64,000 nt of DNA from Thalassotalea crassostreae (GCF_001831495.1 NZ_CP017689.1:1550001-1614000), one strand, 5' to 3'. Positions 27,191 through 37,572 are shown, numbered from the stretch's first letter. Notes: generated by a model from the letters alone, not told the origin. Made by a program: numbers and translations.

Positions 27191-30100
27191 TTATAATTGC
27201 TTAAATGTTGGGTGATTAACGATACTCTTAATTAATGAGCGCATACTATAATTATTTTCTTTAACTTCTTTCACTAATGTCTGCAACGTTTCTTCATCAC
27301 TAAATCGTACTTCGCGACCTAAACTATAGCTATAAAGGTGTTTTACTAGCGACATGGTAAATAACTGTGGTTTTTGCTTAATTACGTAAGCTTTAAGATC
27401 ATCAATACCGTTTACTTCAACACCGTCAGGTAATACTGACAAAGCATCTACGGGTTGTTCTTTATTCATCGTTTGATAAATACCTGCAGCATCAAAGTTT
27501 TCAAAAGCGATGCCATATGGGTCAATCATTGCATGACAATCACGACAAGATTCTTTATTGCGATGAGTTTCTAATTGTTGCTTTAAGGTTAGCTTTTCAA
27601 ATCCTGGAGTATCTGGGTCTAACGCCGGCACATTAGGTGGTGGAGGCGGAGGCGGTGTACCTAATATTTTTTCTTTAAACCAAACAGCTCTTTTAACTGG
27701 GTGGGCTTGCTCACCGTCTGAATGACCTGCTAAAAACGCTCCTTGCGACAATAAACCACCACGATGTTGTTCAGGAGAGATATCTACCGCTCTAAATTCA
27801 TTTCCTTTAACATCATTTACGCCATAATACTCGGCAAGGTTTTGATTAAGCATAGCAAAGTCTGAATCAACTAAATTGAAGATAGTTTTATCTTCCACAA
27901 GTACATGATGGATAAATTGATAGGTTTCTTCAGCCATATCTGCCTTAACAAAGCGGGTAAATCTAGGATGCTGATCAACGTTCATTTTCATTGATTGATG
28001 TCTGTCTACCCGTAACCATTCAAACGCAAATGGGCGGATAAAACGCCATACTTTCGGATCTTCTAACATTCGGTCAACTTGTGTTGATAATTGATCACTC
28101 AATTGTCCTGTTTTTGCTAAGTCTAACAATGTTTGATCAGGCGCAGAGTTCCATAAAAAGTATGATAAGCGATTGGCTAGTGCGAATTCCGAAATAGGTG
28201 TTGCTTGATAACTACTAGCATTGGCAGAGCTAATGCCAAATAAACGGCTGAAATTAGCAAGTAGTTTAGTGCTTTGGCTATCATCGACTACAGGCTCTTC
28301 AGGTAAATAAAGAAAGTTAGGCGAGGTAAGAATAGCTGCCATCACTTCAACAACACTTTCTTCGTATTGAGAATAGTCACCTTTAATTGATTGCCAAAAA
28401 TTAAGATATAAGTCTAGTTCTGAACCGTCTAGCGGTCGGCGAAAAGCCTTCTCGGCAAACTGACTAATCACTTCTTTAGTGTAAACGTCTAAATTTTCTT
28501 TATTTGGAGATTCGAAGAAAATATTTGTATGGCTTTTAGTTGGCCATTGCTCAAAGTAGGGCGCTTCTAATTCAATTGCTTTAACTTGCAATGGCGGGCC
28601 TATATGGTCGCTTTCTTTAACTAAAAAGTTATTCCACAAGCCTATTAATGCAATACCAGATAGTCGGTCATTTTTATCTGTGGAAGTGGGTACTGGCAAA
28701 TTTTCTAATCGACCAGTAAACGTATAGCTGGTCGCTTTTTTATTGTTTTGACTTACTTCTGTTGAAGTCGAAAATGTTTGATAGTCCATACCATCATCTA
28801 ATCGAGTACCAACAAAAGGTTGTATTGAAGGAGCGTCATCGGAAAATATTTGTGCATTCACGGCTTGTGCTTTTTTCGCCGCAGCTAATAACTTGTCGTT
28901 GTTGGGCACCTTGGTTAGCACAATATCGTTAAAACCAACGAAGTTGTTCGCTTGTAACTTAATATTCTGCTTACCTTTGTTAAGGTAAATTAACGCTAAT
29001 GCTGATACTTGGCTGTTTTTAGGGCCGACATTAAGCTGTGTTTTTATGGTTCTGCCACCAACGGTCAACTTAAGTCGGTTTCTTGGTAGGTTAACATCCA
29101 CATCTGAGATTACAGGGTGAACTAAGTCAATCTGATAATAAGCATTTTCTGGAATATTAGCTTTTAATATCGCCACTGACTTTTTAGTTTTTACGTTCTC
29201 TGGTAACCAAAAATTTCCTTTTTGTTTTAGGTTTATAAGTTTGCTACTCGTCGACGCGTTAACGATAATGTTGTCTTTATTTGCTACTGCGCTTTGGGTA
29301 CTGGCATTAACCTTAGCGAGGGTTTTATTACTCTTCAGACCTTGTAACTTGCCATTTCCAGACGCGGATAATTCGCCTTTATTGGCGATAACACGCATTT
29401 GAAACGAACCTTCTTTTGGTAATAAATCTTTAATTTGCACCTTTAAATTGGGTGAAGGCCCCATACTAGAGTATGGTTGTTTCTCTATATGAGGTAGGGC
29501 AGAAGCCAGAACAATACCTTCCTTACTCATATCAAAGCGATTATAGGATGAACCTCGTAAACTGATGCTAAATCTCTTCTTAAGAGCGTTAAATTTAGCT
29601 TTCTCTTCTTCGCTTTGTGCGACTACAACCTCGCCATTTTCATCAAGCATTTCGATATCGAAATGCTTGTTATCAAGAGGCACCTCTTTATAGCCGTCAA
29701 GTTCAGTAGTATATTTGCCATCACTAATATTTTGTCCGAAATTAATACGGTAGTGAAATACCTCTGGCTTATCACCTAAGTTGATCGCTTTTAACAATGC
29801 TTGTTTGGCGATGCTCTGAAAATATTCTCCGTGTAATGATGTCATTTGTAGGATTTCGCCATCATTGGTAAAACCCATTTCAGACTTGCCATCATCGGGT
29901 AAAATATTACCGAAATCTATTTCAATGCCTAATAAATCTTGCAATGAATTTGTATATTGCTGTTTAGTTAAACGTCTTATTGGGTGTTGCAGAGCAGATT
30001 TTCGAGCTGACGAGGCTAACTTAATATTATCTGTCATCCAGTCTACAACAACACGTCTATGCTCATTACTCAGCTGTTGTTCTTTTGCAGGAGGCATTTC

Positions 30101-30874
30101 TCCGCTGTTGATCATATCTAATGCAGCATGCCATTGTTCAGCGTCATGACCATTAACCATATCTGGATTTAAAGTATCGAAGCGAACATTGCCTTTTTGT
30201 TTATCTGGGCCGTGACAACCAATACAGTACTCCTGCATTACCGGTTTTACTTGTTGATTAAAGACTGGGTCATCAACTACTTCGGTAACAACAGGTTGTT
30301 CATGTAAACCTAATATAGACTTAATCGGTTCCGGTGTATGCTGAGTTAAATACGTATCACCATGAACTAAATTGCCCCCAGCATGTGCAGCCGCCATAAT
30401 AAGAACAACTAAACCCGCACTAGACGCAGTATAGGTGTAACTTATCCATGATTTATTGAGGCGGTCTCGAGTTATTTGAAGGCCTAAAGTAAACAGAGCA
30501 AGTAAAGCAACGCTCATGCCACCTAACTGATGAGATTGGACTTGTTCGGCTCTAAATCCTTCGTTTGCGGCTAACATTAAACCTAATGCTACGGTAATAA
30601 TGGCACTGATGGCGCCAACTAACCAAAGCAAAGGAATAATAGGTTTTAACGATTTGAAATTCTTTTTAAGAGAAAGTAACTCAACACTAGGGGCGAGTAA
30701 TAGCAACACCACAGGAAAATGCAATACTAGTACATGAAAACGACCTAGAAACCTAAATAGACCGCTACCTGATTCATTATCAATCGGAGCTGCAACCACC
30801 GCAAAAAGAATTGCTAATGCGATAAGGAATAATCCTGCCCATAATTTTTTTAATGATACTTTTGTTAAGATCAT
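27191..30874 (-). CDS. Membrane-bound DUF1592-type diheme protein (planctomycete cytochrome family)
   Basis: 1227 residues. About five transmembrane helices lie in residues 10-170. A PSCyt1-type heme site CIGCHG (Cys217, Cys220, His221) follows, then the DUF1587/DUF1592/DUF1588/DUF1585 succession to the C-terminus, with PPPPPPP before a second heme site CRDCH (Cys1110, Cys1113, His1114) and the DPYGIAFENFD motif. A jelly-roll/CBM-like insert sits near 560-680. Such proteins are multi-domain periplasmic redox enzymes of unknown substrate, expanded in sulfatase-rich Planctomycetes. Head of the operon DUF1592-DUF1552-cytochrome c, downstream of fucP. Its placement suggests oxidation of a sugar, aglycone or other polymer component, which is inference. 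Confidence 0.88.
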   Translation of the reverse strand: MILTKVSLKKLWAGLFLIALAILFAVVAAPIDNESGSGLFRFLGRFHVLVLHFPVVLLLLAPSVELLSLKKNFKSLKPIIPLLWLVGAISAIITVALGLMLAANEGFRAEQVQSHQLGGMSVALLALFTLGLQITRDRLNKSWISYTYTASSAGLVVLIMAAAHAGGNLVHGDTYLTQHTPEPIKSILGLHEQPVVTEVVDDPVFNQQVKPVMQEYCIGCHGPDKQKGNVRFDTLNPDMVNGHDAEQWHAALDMINSGEMPPAKEQQLSNEHRRVVVDWMTDNIKLASSARKSALQHPIRRLTKQQYTNSLQDLLGIEIDFGNILPDDGKSEMGFTNDGEILQMTSLHGEYFQSIAKQALLKAINLGDKPEVFHYRINFGQNISDGKYTTELDGYKEVPLDNKHFDIEMLDENGEVVVAQSEEEKAKFNALKKRFSISLRGSSYNRFDMSKEGIVLASALPHIEKQPYSSMGPSPNLKVQIKDLLPKEGSFQMRVIANKGELSASGNGKLQGLKSNKTLAKVNASTQSAVANKDNIIVNASTSSKLINLKQKGNFWLPENVKTKKSVAILKANIPENAYYQIDLVHPVISDVDVNLPRNRLKLTVGGRTIKTQLNVGPKNSQVSALALIYLNKGKQNIKLQANNFVGFNDIVLTKVPNNDKLLAAAKKAQAVNAQIFSDDAPSIQPFVGTRLDDGMDYQTFSTSTEVSQNNKKATSYTFTGRLENLPVPTSTDKNDRLSGIALIGLWNNFLVKESDHIGPPLQVKAIELEAPYFEQWPTKSHTNIFFESPNKENLDVYTKEVISQFAEKAFRRPLDGSELDLYLNFWQSIKGDYSQYEESVVEVMAAILTSPNFLYLPEEPVVDDSQSTKLLANFSRLFGISSANASSYQATPISEFALANRLSYFLWNSAPDQTLLDLAKTGQLSDQLSTQVDRMLEDPKVWRFIRPFAFEWLRVDRHQSMKMNVDQHPRFTRFVKADMAEETYQFIHHVLVEDKTIFNLVDSDFAMLNQNLAEYYGVNDVKGNEFRAVDISPEQHRGGLLSQGAFLAGHSDGEQAHPVKRAVWFKEKILGTPPPPPPPNVPALDPDTPGFEKLTLKQQLETHRNKESCRDCHAMIDPYGIAFENFDAAGIYQTMNKEQPVDALSVLPDGVEVNGIDDLKAYVIKQKPQLFTMSLVKHLYSYSLGREVRFSDEETLQTLVKEVKENNYSMRSLIKSIVNHPTFKQL

Positions 30875-30943
30875 ATTTCTCTCTACTGCTAATTACTTCT
30901 TTAAAAACTACTAGTGTTAATCACTGCTAAAACTAAAATGACG

Positions 30944-30980
30944 TAGGTGCAAAAAATATAAATATAGATTCAGGCACCTA
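30944..30980 (-). terminator. Possible attenuator between fucP and DUF1592 genes
   Basis: TAGGTGC (30944-30950) is complementary to GCACCTA (30974-30980) around a 23-base AT-rich loop, which can fold further. No strong T-run on the minus strand. It could tune expression of the redox genes relative to the permease. Confidence 0.35.
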
Positions 30981-31023
30981 GTTTTTATTGCTTTATTTAT
31001 TAATCAATAATATCTATTAGTGT

Positions 31024-32370
31024 TTAATCGATACCAAGTGCCGCCTCTTTTTTATGTGCAAATAGGCTATAAATTAATACGATTGCAAAGCAGGTTAAAG
31101 GAACTAAATAGCTAGTATTTACATTCGTTTGATCGATAATCCAACCTTGGAATGGCACTATGATAGCTCCGCCTAGAATTGCCATAATGATAAACGAACC
31201 ACCTAACTTGCGATCTTCACCAACACCGGTAAGTCCTAAGCCATATATAGTAGGGAACATTAAAGACATGCATGAGAAACTTGCTAATAGGGCATAAGTA
31301 CCTACTTCTCCACCAACAAATACTGCGGTACTAACGAAACAAATGGCCAACGTTGCCATCAATGATAGTAAGCGTGATGGTCTAATGTAAGTCATTAAGA
31401 AAGTACAAAGGAAACGGAAGGTGGTATAAACACACAGGCCATAGAAAACAAACTGTGCTGCTTCAGCTTCAGTATTTTCACCGGTTAAGTTAACCATTAT
31501 GTATTTCACCGCATAGGTCCACACGCCTACTTGACAACCTACATAAAAAAACTGCGCAACAACGGAAAATTTCCAGTTGCTGTTTTTCTTTAACCGTTTG
31601 AAAGACTCTCCAAGACTACCAAATTTATCGCCAGATTTACCATCAGGAAAACGCTTGAAGAAAATTAACGTAGCGAGCAATAGGCTAACTAGTCCTACTA
31701 CAATGTAAGCAGTAACAACATTTGAAAGTTCCATACCTTGAATTTTAGCGAGTTCATCCGCGGCCATCGCCGCTCGTTCAGATTCTGAAGCACTATTTAA
31801 TCCTTTCAGGATAACTTCTTTGCCTAAGTAAACGCCCAAAAGGACGCCAATAGGGTTAAATGCTTGAGCAAGGTTGATACGTTGAGTAGCTGTCGCTTCT
31901 GGGCCCATTGAAAGAATATAAGGTGCAGCAACGGTTTCCAAAATGGCACAGCCGGCAGCAAACACATAAAAAGCCAGTAAGAAAAAGTAAAAGCTCATCG
32001 CTTGACTAGCTGGAAAACAAAGTGCTGCGCCAAGGGCATAGATGCCTAAGCCAATTAAAACACCTTTTTTATAGCTGTATTTTTGAATAAGAATAGCTGC
32101 GGGGAGCGCCATGCAAAAGTAAGCCCCATAAAAAGCAGATTGTATAAATGAAGATTCAAATTGACTCATGCTCAGAACTTTTTGGAATGCAGGTACCAAT
32201 AAGTCAGTCATGTTATTGGCTGCGCCCCATAAGGCAAAACAAGCAGTAATTAAAATAAAAGGGATGAGCAGGCCTTTATCAATTATTGCTGAACTAGCAC
32301 TATTTGTATTAGCACCTTGTTCAGATGATTCGATTTGGCTAGGGTCAGCAGCCGTTACTTGTGAGTTCAT
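31024..32370 (-). CDS. fucP: FucP-type L-fucose:H+ symporter (MFS)
   Basis: 448 residues, 12 predicted membrane helices. The signature MGPEATATQRINLAQAFNP and the following GVLLGVYLG are typical of FucP-like MFS permeases, as is the ALWGAANNMTDLLVPAFQK first-helix block. FucP carries L-fucose and also accepts L-galactose and D-arabinose, matching the exo-enzymes around it. AAAGGTAATC precedes the start. It is divergent from the quinoprotein gene, and site D lies in the shared intergenic region. A long N-terminal cytoplasmic extension (about 28 residues) is unusual but unremarkable. Confidence 0.88.
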   Translation of the reverse strand: MNSQVTAADPSQIESSEQGANTNSASSAIIDKGLLIPFILITACFALWGAANNMTDLLVPAFQKVLSMSQFESSFIQSAFYGAYFCMALPAAILIQKYSYKKGVLIGLGIYALGAALCFPASQAMSFYFFLLAFYVFAAGCAILETVAAPYILSMGPEATATQRINLAQAFNPIGVLLGVYLGKEVILKGLNSASESERAAMAADELAKIQGMELSNVVTAYIVVGLVSLLLATLIFFKRFPDGKSGDKFGSLGESFKRLKKNSNWKFSVVAQFFYVGCQVGVWTYAVKYIMVNLTGENTEAEAAQFVFYGLCVYTTFRFLCTFLMTYIRPSRLLSLMATLAICFVSTAVFVGGEVGTYALLASFSCMSLMFPTIYGLGLTGVGEDRKLGGSFIIMAILGGAIIVPFQGWIIDQTNVNTSYLVPLTCFAIVLIYSLFAHKKEAALGID

Positions 32371-32553
32371 ATCTGATTACCTTTATTCGTTTTTATAATG
32401 GGTATGATTTTTATATATTTAAAACATCATATAAAACCCGAGCAACAATTAAAACCTTTTATCATGAAAATTTATCGTTTTGTTAGTTGTTAATTTTCAA
32501 TAAATCTTGTTAACTCATGATGTAGAAGGGTTAAATGTGATGTTGGTGGTTAA

Positions 32554-32570
32554 TGTAAAGGAGTGTAAAG
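32554..32570 (+). promoter_or_regulatory. TGTAAAG direct repeat (site D) between fucP and quinoprotein gene
   Basis: Two perfect TGTAAAG heptamers at 32554 and 32564, period 10. The 300-bp divergent region 32371-32671 holds promoters of both genes; -10-like sequences are TTATAA near 32391-32397 for fucP (minus strand) and ATTATAAAT near 32648 for the plus gene. No other feature seen there. Confidence 0.55.
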
Positions 32571-32671
32571 GTTCATTTTAATTAAAATAATGAGAGGGAA
32601 ATGTGGCAAAAAGGTATTTTTCTTGTTTTTTGAAATTATGGGTGTACATTATAAATAATAATTTCTTTAGT

Positions 32672-34630
32672 ATGAAAAGGCCGATGAATAATAATAAAAT
32701 TAAACTAAAGGCACGCGTTGCACCCGTAATTGCTGTGGCAATGATTGTTAGTGCATGTAATCAAAGTGAAGTTAATGACGCGGTTAAAGGAAATGAAGTG
32801 AATTCTGCAATAGCTGCACAGTCGCAGTGGCCAATGTTTTCAGGACCAAAGACTTCAGGGCAAACAACAACAGAGCTGTCGGTGCCTTATACGTGGTCGG
32901 TCAGAAGTAATAGAAATATTCTGTGGCAAACTGAATTACCCGCGGGTGGACAAAGTGGTATTAGCGTCTGGGGAGATAATGTGTTTTTTACCACCAATAA
33001 GCCACTTGATACACCTAAACTTGAACAACTTGAAGCTGATCTCAAACAAACTCAATCGGCATACCAATCAGACTACGACAATGTTATAAAAACTCTGGTA
33101 GATGATCCTAAATACAAAAAGCTAGTAGTTAATGTGGCTACAAGTGAAGAAATCTGGTCAAAATTTTTATTAAACTATAAGCAAACGAAATTAAAACAAC
33201 TCTCCGATATAAGGTTAAAACGTGCCGTCAAAAAAATTACCAGAGAAAGCCCTAAAGCAAAAGCGGTAGCGGCAGCTCAAAAGGCTTATGATGATTATAT
33301 TCATCAGCAAAATCCACAAATTACAGCATCACTTAAACACTATATCGCAGCTAAAAAACAATTAGCTGCGAAAGGTATGGGTAAAGATATCGTGTTGTAT
33401 TGTGCCAATGCAGTCGACGGTCAAATAAAGTGGCAACGAACTATTTCTGGCGTTATTGATACCATGTACAACTATGCGTTCAGTGATGCAACGTCGCCAA
33501 CACCTGTTACCGATGGTGAGCAGGTCTGGGTTGTAAATGCGACAGGCGCCATGGCGAGTTTTAGCATGTCAGGTGAACAGTTGTGGTCAAAACATTGGAT
33601 GCCGTCAACTGGCAGACCATTTAACAAACAATACGATACCTTAGTATCGGAAGACTTTCTGTTTAATGTGCAGCCGCCATTAGAGAATGATCAAAATCGA
33701 AATGCACAATGGAACTATATTCACGCGATTGATAAATACAGCGGTGAGACTAAATGGGTAAGCACAGAGGCTTTAACTCATTATAATACGCCAATGTTAG
33801 GAACAACTGCATCAGGAAAAGAAGCACTCCTTATAGGTCGAGGTGGACCGCATGGAGTCCCTGAAAAAGAACCCGGATTAAGCTTAATAGACTTAACTGG
33901 AAAAACGCTTTGGAATTGGCAGCCAAGCTCAGAAGCTTTAGGGAAATTAGAACCTTGGGGGGCGACAGATATTCAAATTTGGAATGAAGATAGAGCGATA
34001 TGGATTGCAGGTAAAACAAAGCAAAAGTTATTCAGTATTGATTCACGCACAGGAAAAACACAGCAAACCTACGATTTGAGTAAAGTATCTCGCTATATTT
34101 ACAATGAGCAAACTAAAACCCATCAATTACAACAACAGGAAATGCTCGGTTTTGAGAGGCAACCATATACGCTTGTGCTGATTGATGACGCACTGTATTA
34201 CTTAGTACGCTATGAGCCTTTTATTGGTTATTTGAATTTAGCAACAGGCGAACATTTACAACTAGAAATCCCAACAGAAGTAAGCAATACAAATGACAGT
34301 TTGACTAATTTTATTTGGAAAAAAACACATAAGACAGACCAGCTAAATTCTCGTGGTCAAAGACATAATACAGAGTCACGTTCGCAAGGTGATGGTACCC
34401 AAAAAGCGTTTCTTGCGTCTCCTATCGTTGTTAATAATAATATTTATTTTACCAATGCTCATGGTTTAACCTATGTTGTTGATACTAACGTGCCTTTTAA
34501 CGAAAAAGCACTGATTGCTGTGAATGATTTAGGCAATAAAAGTGAAACCTATTCGTTAAGTTCGATGGCGTACGCAAATGGCATGTTATATCAGCGCAGT
34601 TTGAAAGCTATTTATGCTATTACGCCTTAA
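32672..34630 (+). CDS. Quinoprotein-like PQQ beta-propeller lipoprotein
   Basis: 652 residues from ATG 32672, chosen because it gives a normal lipoprotein signal with lipobox IVSAC (Cys29). A GTG at 32603 is in frame and has a better ribosome site (GAGAGGG), but would add 23 residues before the signal peptide. WPMFSGP and repeated W-x-LWQ/IKWQ blocks with aspartates match PQQ-type eight-bladed propellers, interrupted by a Lys/Gln-rich, probably coiled-coil insert at about 85-190. Such lipoproteins may be true quinoprotein dehydrogenases or only structural propellers; PQQ ligands were not assigned. Divergent from fucP and beside the cytochrome module, which favours a redox role. Confidence 0.75.
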   Translation: MKRPMNNNKIKLKARVAPVIAVAMIVSACNQSEVNDAVKGNEVNSAIAAQSQWPMFSGPKTSGQTTTELSVPYTWSVRSNRNILWQTELPAGGQSGISVWGDNVFFTTNKPLDTPKLEQLEADLKQTQSAYQSDYDNVIKTLVDDPKYKKLVVNVATSEEIWSKFLLNYKQTKLKQLSDIRLKRAVKKITRESPKAKAVAAAQKAYDDYIHQQNPQITASLKHYIAAKKQLAAKGMGKDIVLYCANAVDGQIKWQRTISGVIDTMYNYAFSDATSPTPVTDGEQVWVVNATGAMASFSMSGEQLWSKHWMPSTGRPFNKQYDTLVSEDFLFNVQPPLENDQNRNAQWNYIHAIDKYSGETKWVSTEALTHYNTPMLGTTASGKEALLIGRGGPHGVPEKEPGLSLIDLTGKTLWNWQPSSEALGKLEPWGATDIQIWNEDRAIWIAGKTKQKLFSIDSRTGKTQQTYDLSKVSRYIYNEQTKTHQLQQQEMLGFERQPYTLVLIDDALYYLVRYEPFIGYLNLATGEHLQLEIPTEVSNTNDSLTNFIWKKTHKTDQLNSRGQRHNTESRSQGDGTQKAFLASPIVVNNNIYFTNAHGLTYVVDTNVPFNEKALIAVNDLGNKSETYSLSSMAYANGMLYQRSLKAIYAITP

Positions 34631-34664
34631 CAATCCAAATAGGTTGATATACGTAGCAACAAAA

Positions 34665-34698
34665 CAGCAAGCTTTAAGCGGGAGAATAAAGCTTGCTG
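34665..34698. terminator. Bidirectional terminator
   Basis: Perfect 12-bp stem CAGCAAGCTTTA (34665-34676) with 34687-34698, loop of 10, between convergent genes. A TTTTGTT tail follows on the minus strand, so it primarily ends the bat operon. Confidence 0.85.
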
Positions 34699-34713
34699 GT
34701 TAAGTTAGTCTCG

Positions 34714-37560
34714 TTATATTTTCGTATACGCTCTATTTGGTAGCCAACAGATAGCGCCATTTGTTAACTTCACTTCGCTCCACAATCCATCCGTTTTTAA
34801 TATTCTCAGTTCCGTACCTGCATGCAGTGGCGTAGTGAACGCTGGCGCAAAAATAAGACCTGGACCTTTTCTACTGGTGATTTCTTGGCTCGTAACCACG
34901 GCAGTACTTTGCTCAGGTTTGAAATTGAAACGAGCTACCTGGCTCAATATAGCAATCGACAATAATAATACCGCTAGTTGTATGTGTTTTGCGTTAACAA
35001 TATTATTTTCATTGCTCAATCGACGCCAGATTAATAGCCAGGCGAAACAATAAGTAAACCAACAACAGGCCAGCCATAGCGGGTGATTTGTCATGCTATG
35101 CAGTTTGCTCAACCAAGGAGGAGCAAAATCGTTAGGCAGTTGGTCAAGTCGCTTTAATCGAGCTTGATTTAAATTGTGAGATATAATCTCATCGTTTAGC
35201 GCTTGATTTTCTGCACGACGCAGCCAAAGTATACTTTGACCATAACGACTTGCTTGAAACCAACTTGTACCAATATCATACATTAAGCTAGTCTGGTTTA
35301 ATGACTCATCGCCAATAAATGTGCTGAGCTGTTGCGCTATTTTGGCATGGGCCAGATTGCCTTTATGAGGAGAATCAATATCGAGTTGTAAGGCTCGCTG
35401 ATGGTCTTGATGTAATTCTTCAATATTGATTTTTTTGACGGAGTCAGCTGAACCCATGTCATCTGCGATAGCTTGATTGTCATGACCTAAAAAAGTAAGG
35501 CTGAACACTAATAATACGATTAGCGAGTTACTAATTGATGGTGTTTTTCTTATTTGCTGTGATTCCGCAGTTGGTGCAACACTTTGAGCAATATAAGGGG
35601 GTAAAATTCCTTCCAAAAGCTCAATAATATCGAGTAATTGGGTATTTTGTTGTTGTGTTGCTGGTGTTGAAACTTCGCCGTATCGTTGTTGATAATCTTC
35701 TATCCATGCGGTTAAGCTTTCAATTATCGATTTACTTTCGCTATTGCTCTGAATGTTAGCGCTTCTAGAACCACTGTCTAAACATAAGGTAATGGAGCGT
35801 TTAACATTGTTTGCATCAAATTGAGATGGAGGTAACGCAAAACGTTGCTCACAATAACGGCTAAGGAGTAACAGTGCATCACAACTTTTTATGGTTTTAG
35901 CTTGTGTTAAACCTTTTTTAAGTTGATAAGCTGGTTGTAGAGCTCTGCGTTGATTTAGACGATTTCGCATCGGCCTTAACATCATTATGAGTGCGACAAC
36001 TGGAGGTAATAATAATAAAACCAATATAAACCAAGTTTGTTCTAATAGTGGTTTGCTATTATTGAAACCGTTATTTTCTGAGGATTTTTGCCAGCGTAAC
36101 GCCCAAATCCCTTGCTCATCAACAATAATTTTATTTTTTAATGAAACACCATCATTCGTTTCAATGTCTGAAAATGTAAAGCGACTATTCTCAGTTACTT
36201 GAATAGGAACATTATTGATCACAACGTCTCTAAAAATACCTGTTTTAGGCTCAAAGTAAGTTAGTGTAAATTCCGGTATGACTTGTATATCGGGGCGGCG
36301 AGGGAATAAACTTTGGTTTACCGTCAATGTACCTGTTTTAGTCAGCAAAGTGCTTGCGTCACCAGGTAAGTTAAATGATTGTGTAAAGCTTGGGATTTTT
36401 GACAGCGGCGGTAGATCAAACGTTTCAATATCAGGGTGAATGATATTAAGTAAGTAATTCAATGGTTCACCTTGCATTACACTTGTTGGCGCTGCGCTTG
36501 CTTCAATAATTGGGCGGCCAATAATGCCTGAAAAATTACTAGGTGCATTGTTTGGTAATGCTTTTACATTTAGAGATAACGGCTCACTGCTGGTAAAAAC
36601 TCGATGAGAATTTTTATTACTATCAATTTCTTCGAAAAAATTATTGTTGTAATAAGCTACGTATTGAGTGCCTTTAAATTTCTTCTTAGGCTTAAGCAGT
36701 AAATGATCTATTACATTTGCATATAAAGTGGCAGGTGCTAAAGAATAAGTGCCTGCAACTTTCGGCTTAATAATCGTGGTAAATTGTATTTTTACTTTGT
36801 TACCTTCTAACGATTGCCATTTTGCAATTTGTCTTTGACCATTAACTGGTAAGCCAATACTCTTGTTGTCTTTGTCGTCGGCTTTATCCCAAGGCTGAGT
36901 AACAACTAAATCTTCATCGACCAATGCGGGTAGTCGTAAATTAACCGCAACGAGTGCGGCAACTGGATAGTCAAGGGTAACTGACGTCGTTAGGCGAATA
37001 CTTTGGCCAAGATAAATATCTTGCTTGTTGCTGGTTACCTCAAGCTTTATTTTGTTTGTAAGTTTTGCTGCATTAACATTTACCTTTTTTATCGGTGTTG
37101 ATAATGACTGGTTAGGGTAGCTCAATGTAATAGCAGGAATCGTTAATGTTTCTGCTTTATTTGCTGTGATGTTAATTGGGTAAGCCCAACCGGTTTGGTT
37201 ATCTTGGTTAATAGCAATAGGAGAACTTTGAACCATTTCAAAATCAGATGATTGAGGCAGCTTTAACTGTGGTTTCGAACTCGGTGGATTTAGTGAAATT
37301 AACAGCCATTGACTGCTTTGACCTTGCCATAACTTTTGTTTTGGGGCTTGTAAGTATAACTGCCAATCAGTTTCATTATCTATTCCAGTACTTTCCTTAG
37401 CATTAACTTTAGTATTGGCAGCTAAAGGCGAAGCGATAACGTTGCCAATCGTACAGAGCATTAAGGCAAATAACACAATGTAAACGCAAGGCAATGAAAA
37501 GCAAAGACGATTAACGTTTATACGTGATAACAATAAATGTAATTGATTAAAATGTTGCAT
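34714..37560 (-). CDS. batD: BatD-like protein fused to BatE-like TPR/SH3 region
   Basis: 948 residues. Signal peptide to about 44, then repeated beta-sandwich domains typical of BatD (oxygen-tolerance) proteins up to about 490, a transmembrane helix near 512-533 (FILVLLLLPPVVALIMML) and a cytoplasmic/periplasmic segment. A second hydrophobic segment near 670, then a TPR-like stretch, two membrane helices (about 830-880) and an SH3-like end (ITSRKGPG...LKTDGLWSEVK) resemble BatE. So BatD and BatE appear joined. Last gene of the moxR-bat operon, 12 bp after batBC. Function of Bat proteins is not settled: envelope stress or assembly of exported metalloproteins. Confidence 0.82.
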   Translation of the reverse strand: MQHFNQLHLLLSRINVNRLCFSLPCVYIVLFALMLCTIGNVIASPLAANTKVNAKESTGIDNETDWQLYLQAPKQKLWQGQSSQWLLISLNPPSSKPQLKLPQSSDFEMVQSSPIAINQDNQTGWAYPINITANKAETLTIPAITLSYPNQSLSTPIKKVNVNAAKLTNKIKLEVTSNKQDIYLGQSIRLTTSVTLDYPVAALVAVNLRLPALVDEDLVVTQPWDKADDKDNKSIGLPVNGQRQIAKWQSLEGNKVKIQFTTIIKPKVAGTYSLAPATLYANVIDHLLLKPKKKFKGTQYVAYYNNNFFEEIDSNKNSHRVFTSSEPLSLNVKALPNNAPSNFSGIIGRPIIEASAAPTSVMQGEPLNYLLNIIHPDIETFDLPPLSKIPSFTQSFNLPGDASTLLTKTGTLTVNQSLFPRRPDIQVIPEFTLTYFEPKTGIFRDVVINNVPIQVTENSRFTFSDIETNDGVSLKNKIIVDEQGIWALRWQKSSENNGFNNSKPLLEQTWFILVLLLLPPVVALIMMLRPMRNRLNQRRALQPAYQLKKGLTQAKTIKSCDALLLLSRYCEQRFALPPSQFDANNVKRSITLCLDSGSRSANIQSNSESKSIIESLTAWIEDYQQRYGEVSTPATQQQNTQLLDIIELLEGILPPYIAQSVAPTAESQQIRKTPSISNSLIVLLVFSLTFLGHDNQAIADDMGSADSVKKINIEELHQDHQRALQLDIDSPHKGNLAHAKIAQQLSTFIGDESLNQTSLMYDIGTSWFQASRYGQSILWLRRAENQALNDEIISHNLNQARLKRLDQLPNDFAPPWLSKLHSMTNHPLWLACCWFTYCFAWLLIWRRLSNENNIVNAKHIQLAVLLLSIAILSQVARFNFKPEQSTAVVTSQEITSRKGPGLIFAPAFTTPLHAGTELRILKTDGLWSEVKLTNGAICWLPNRAYTKI

Positions 37561-37572
37561 GTATCTTTTGCC

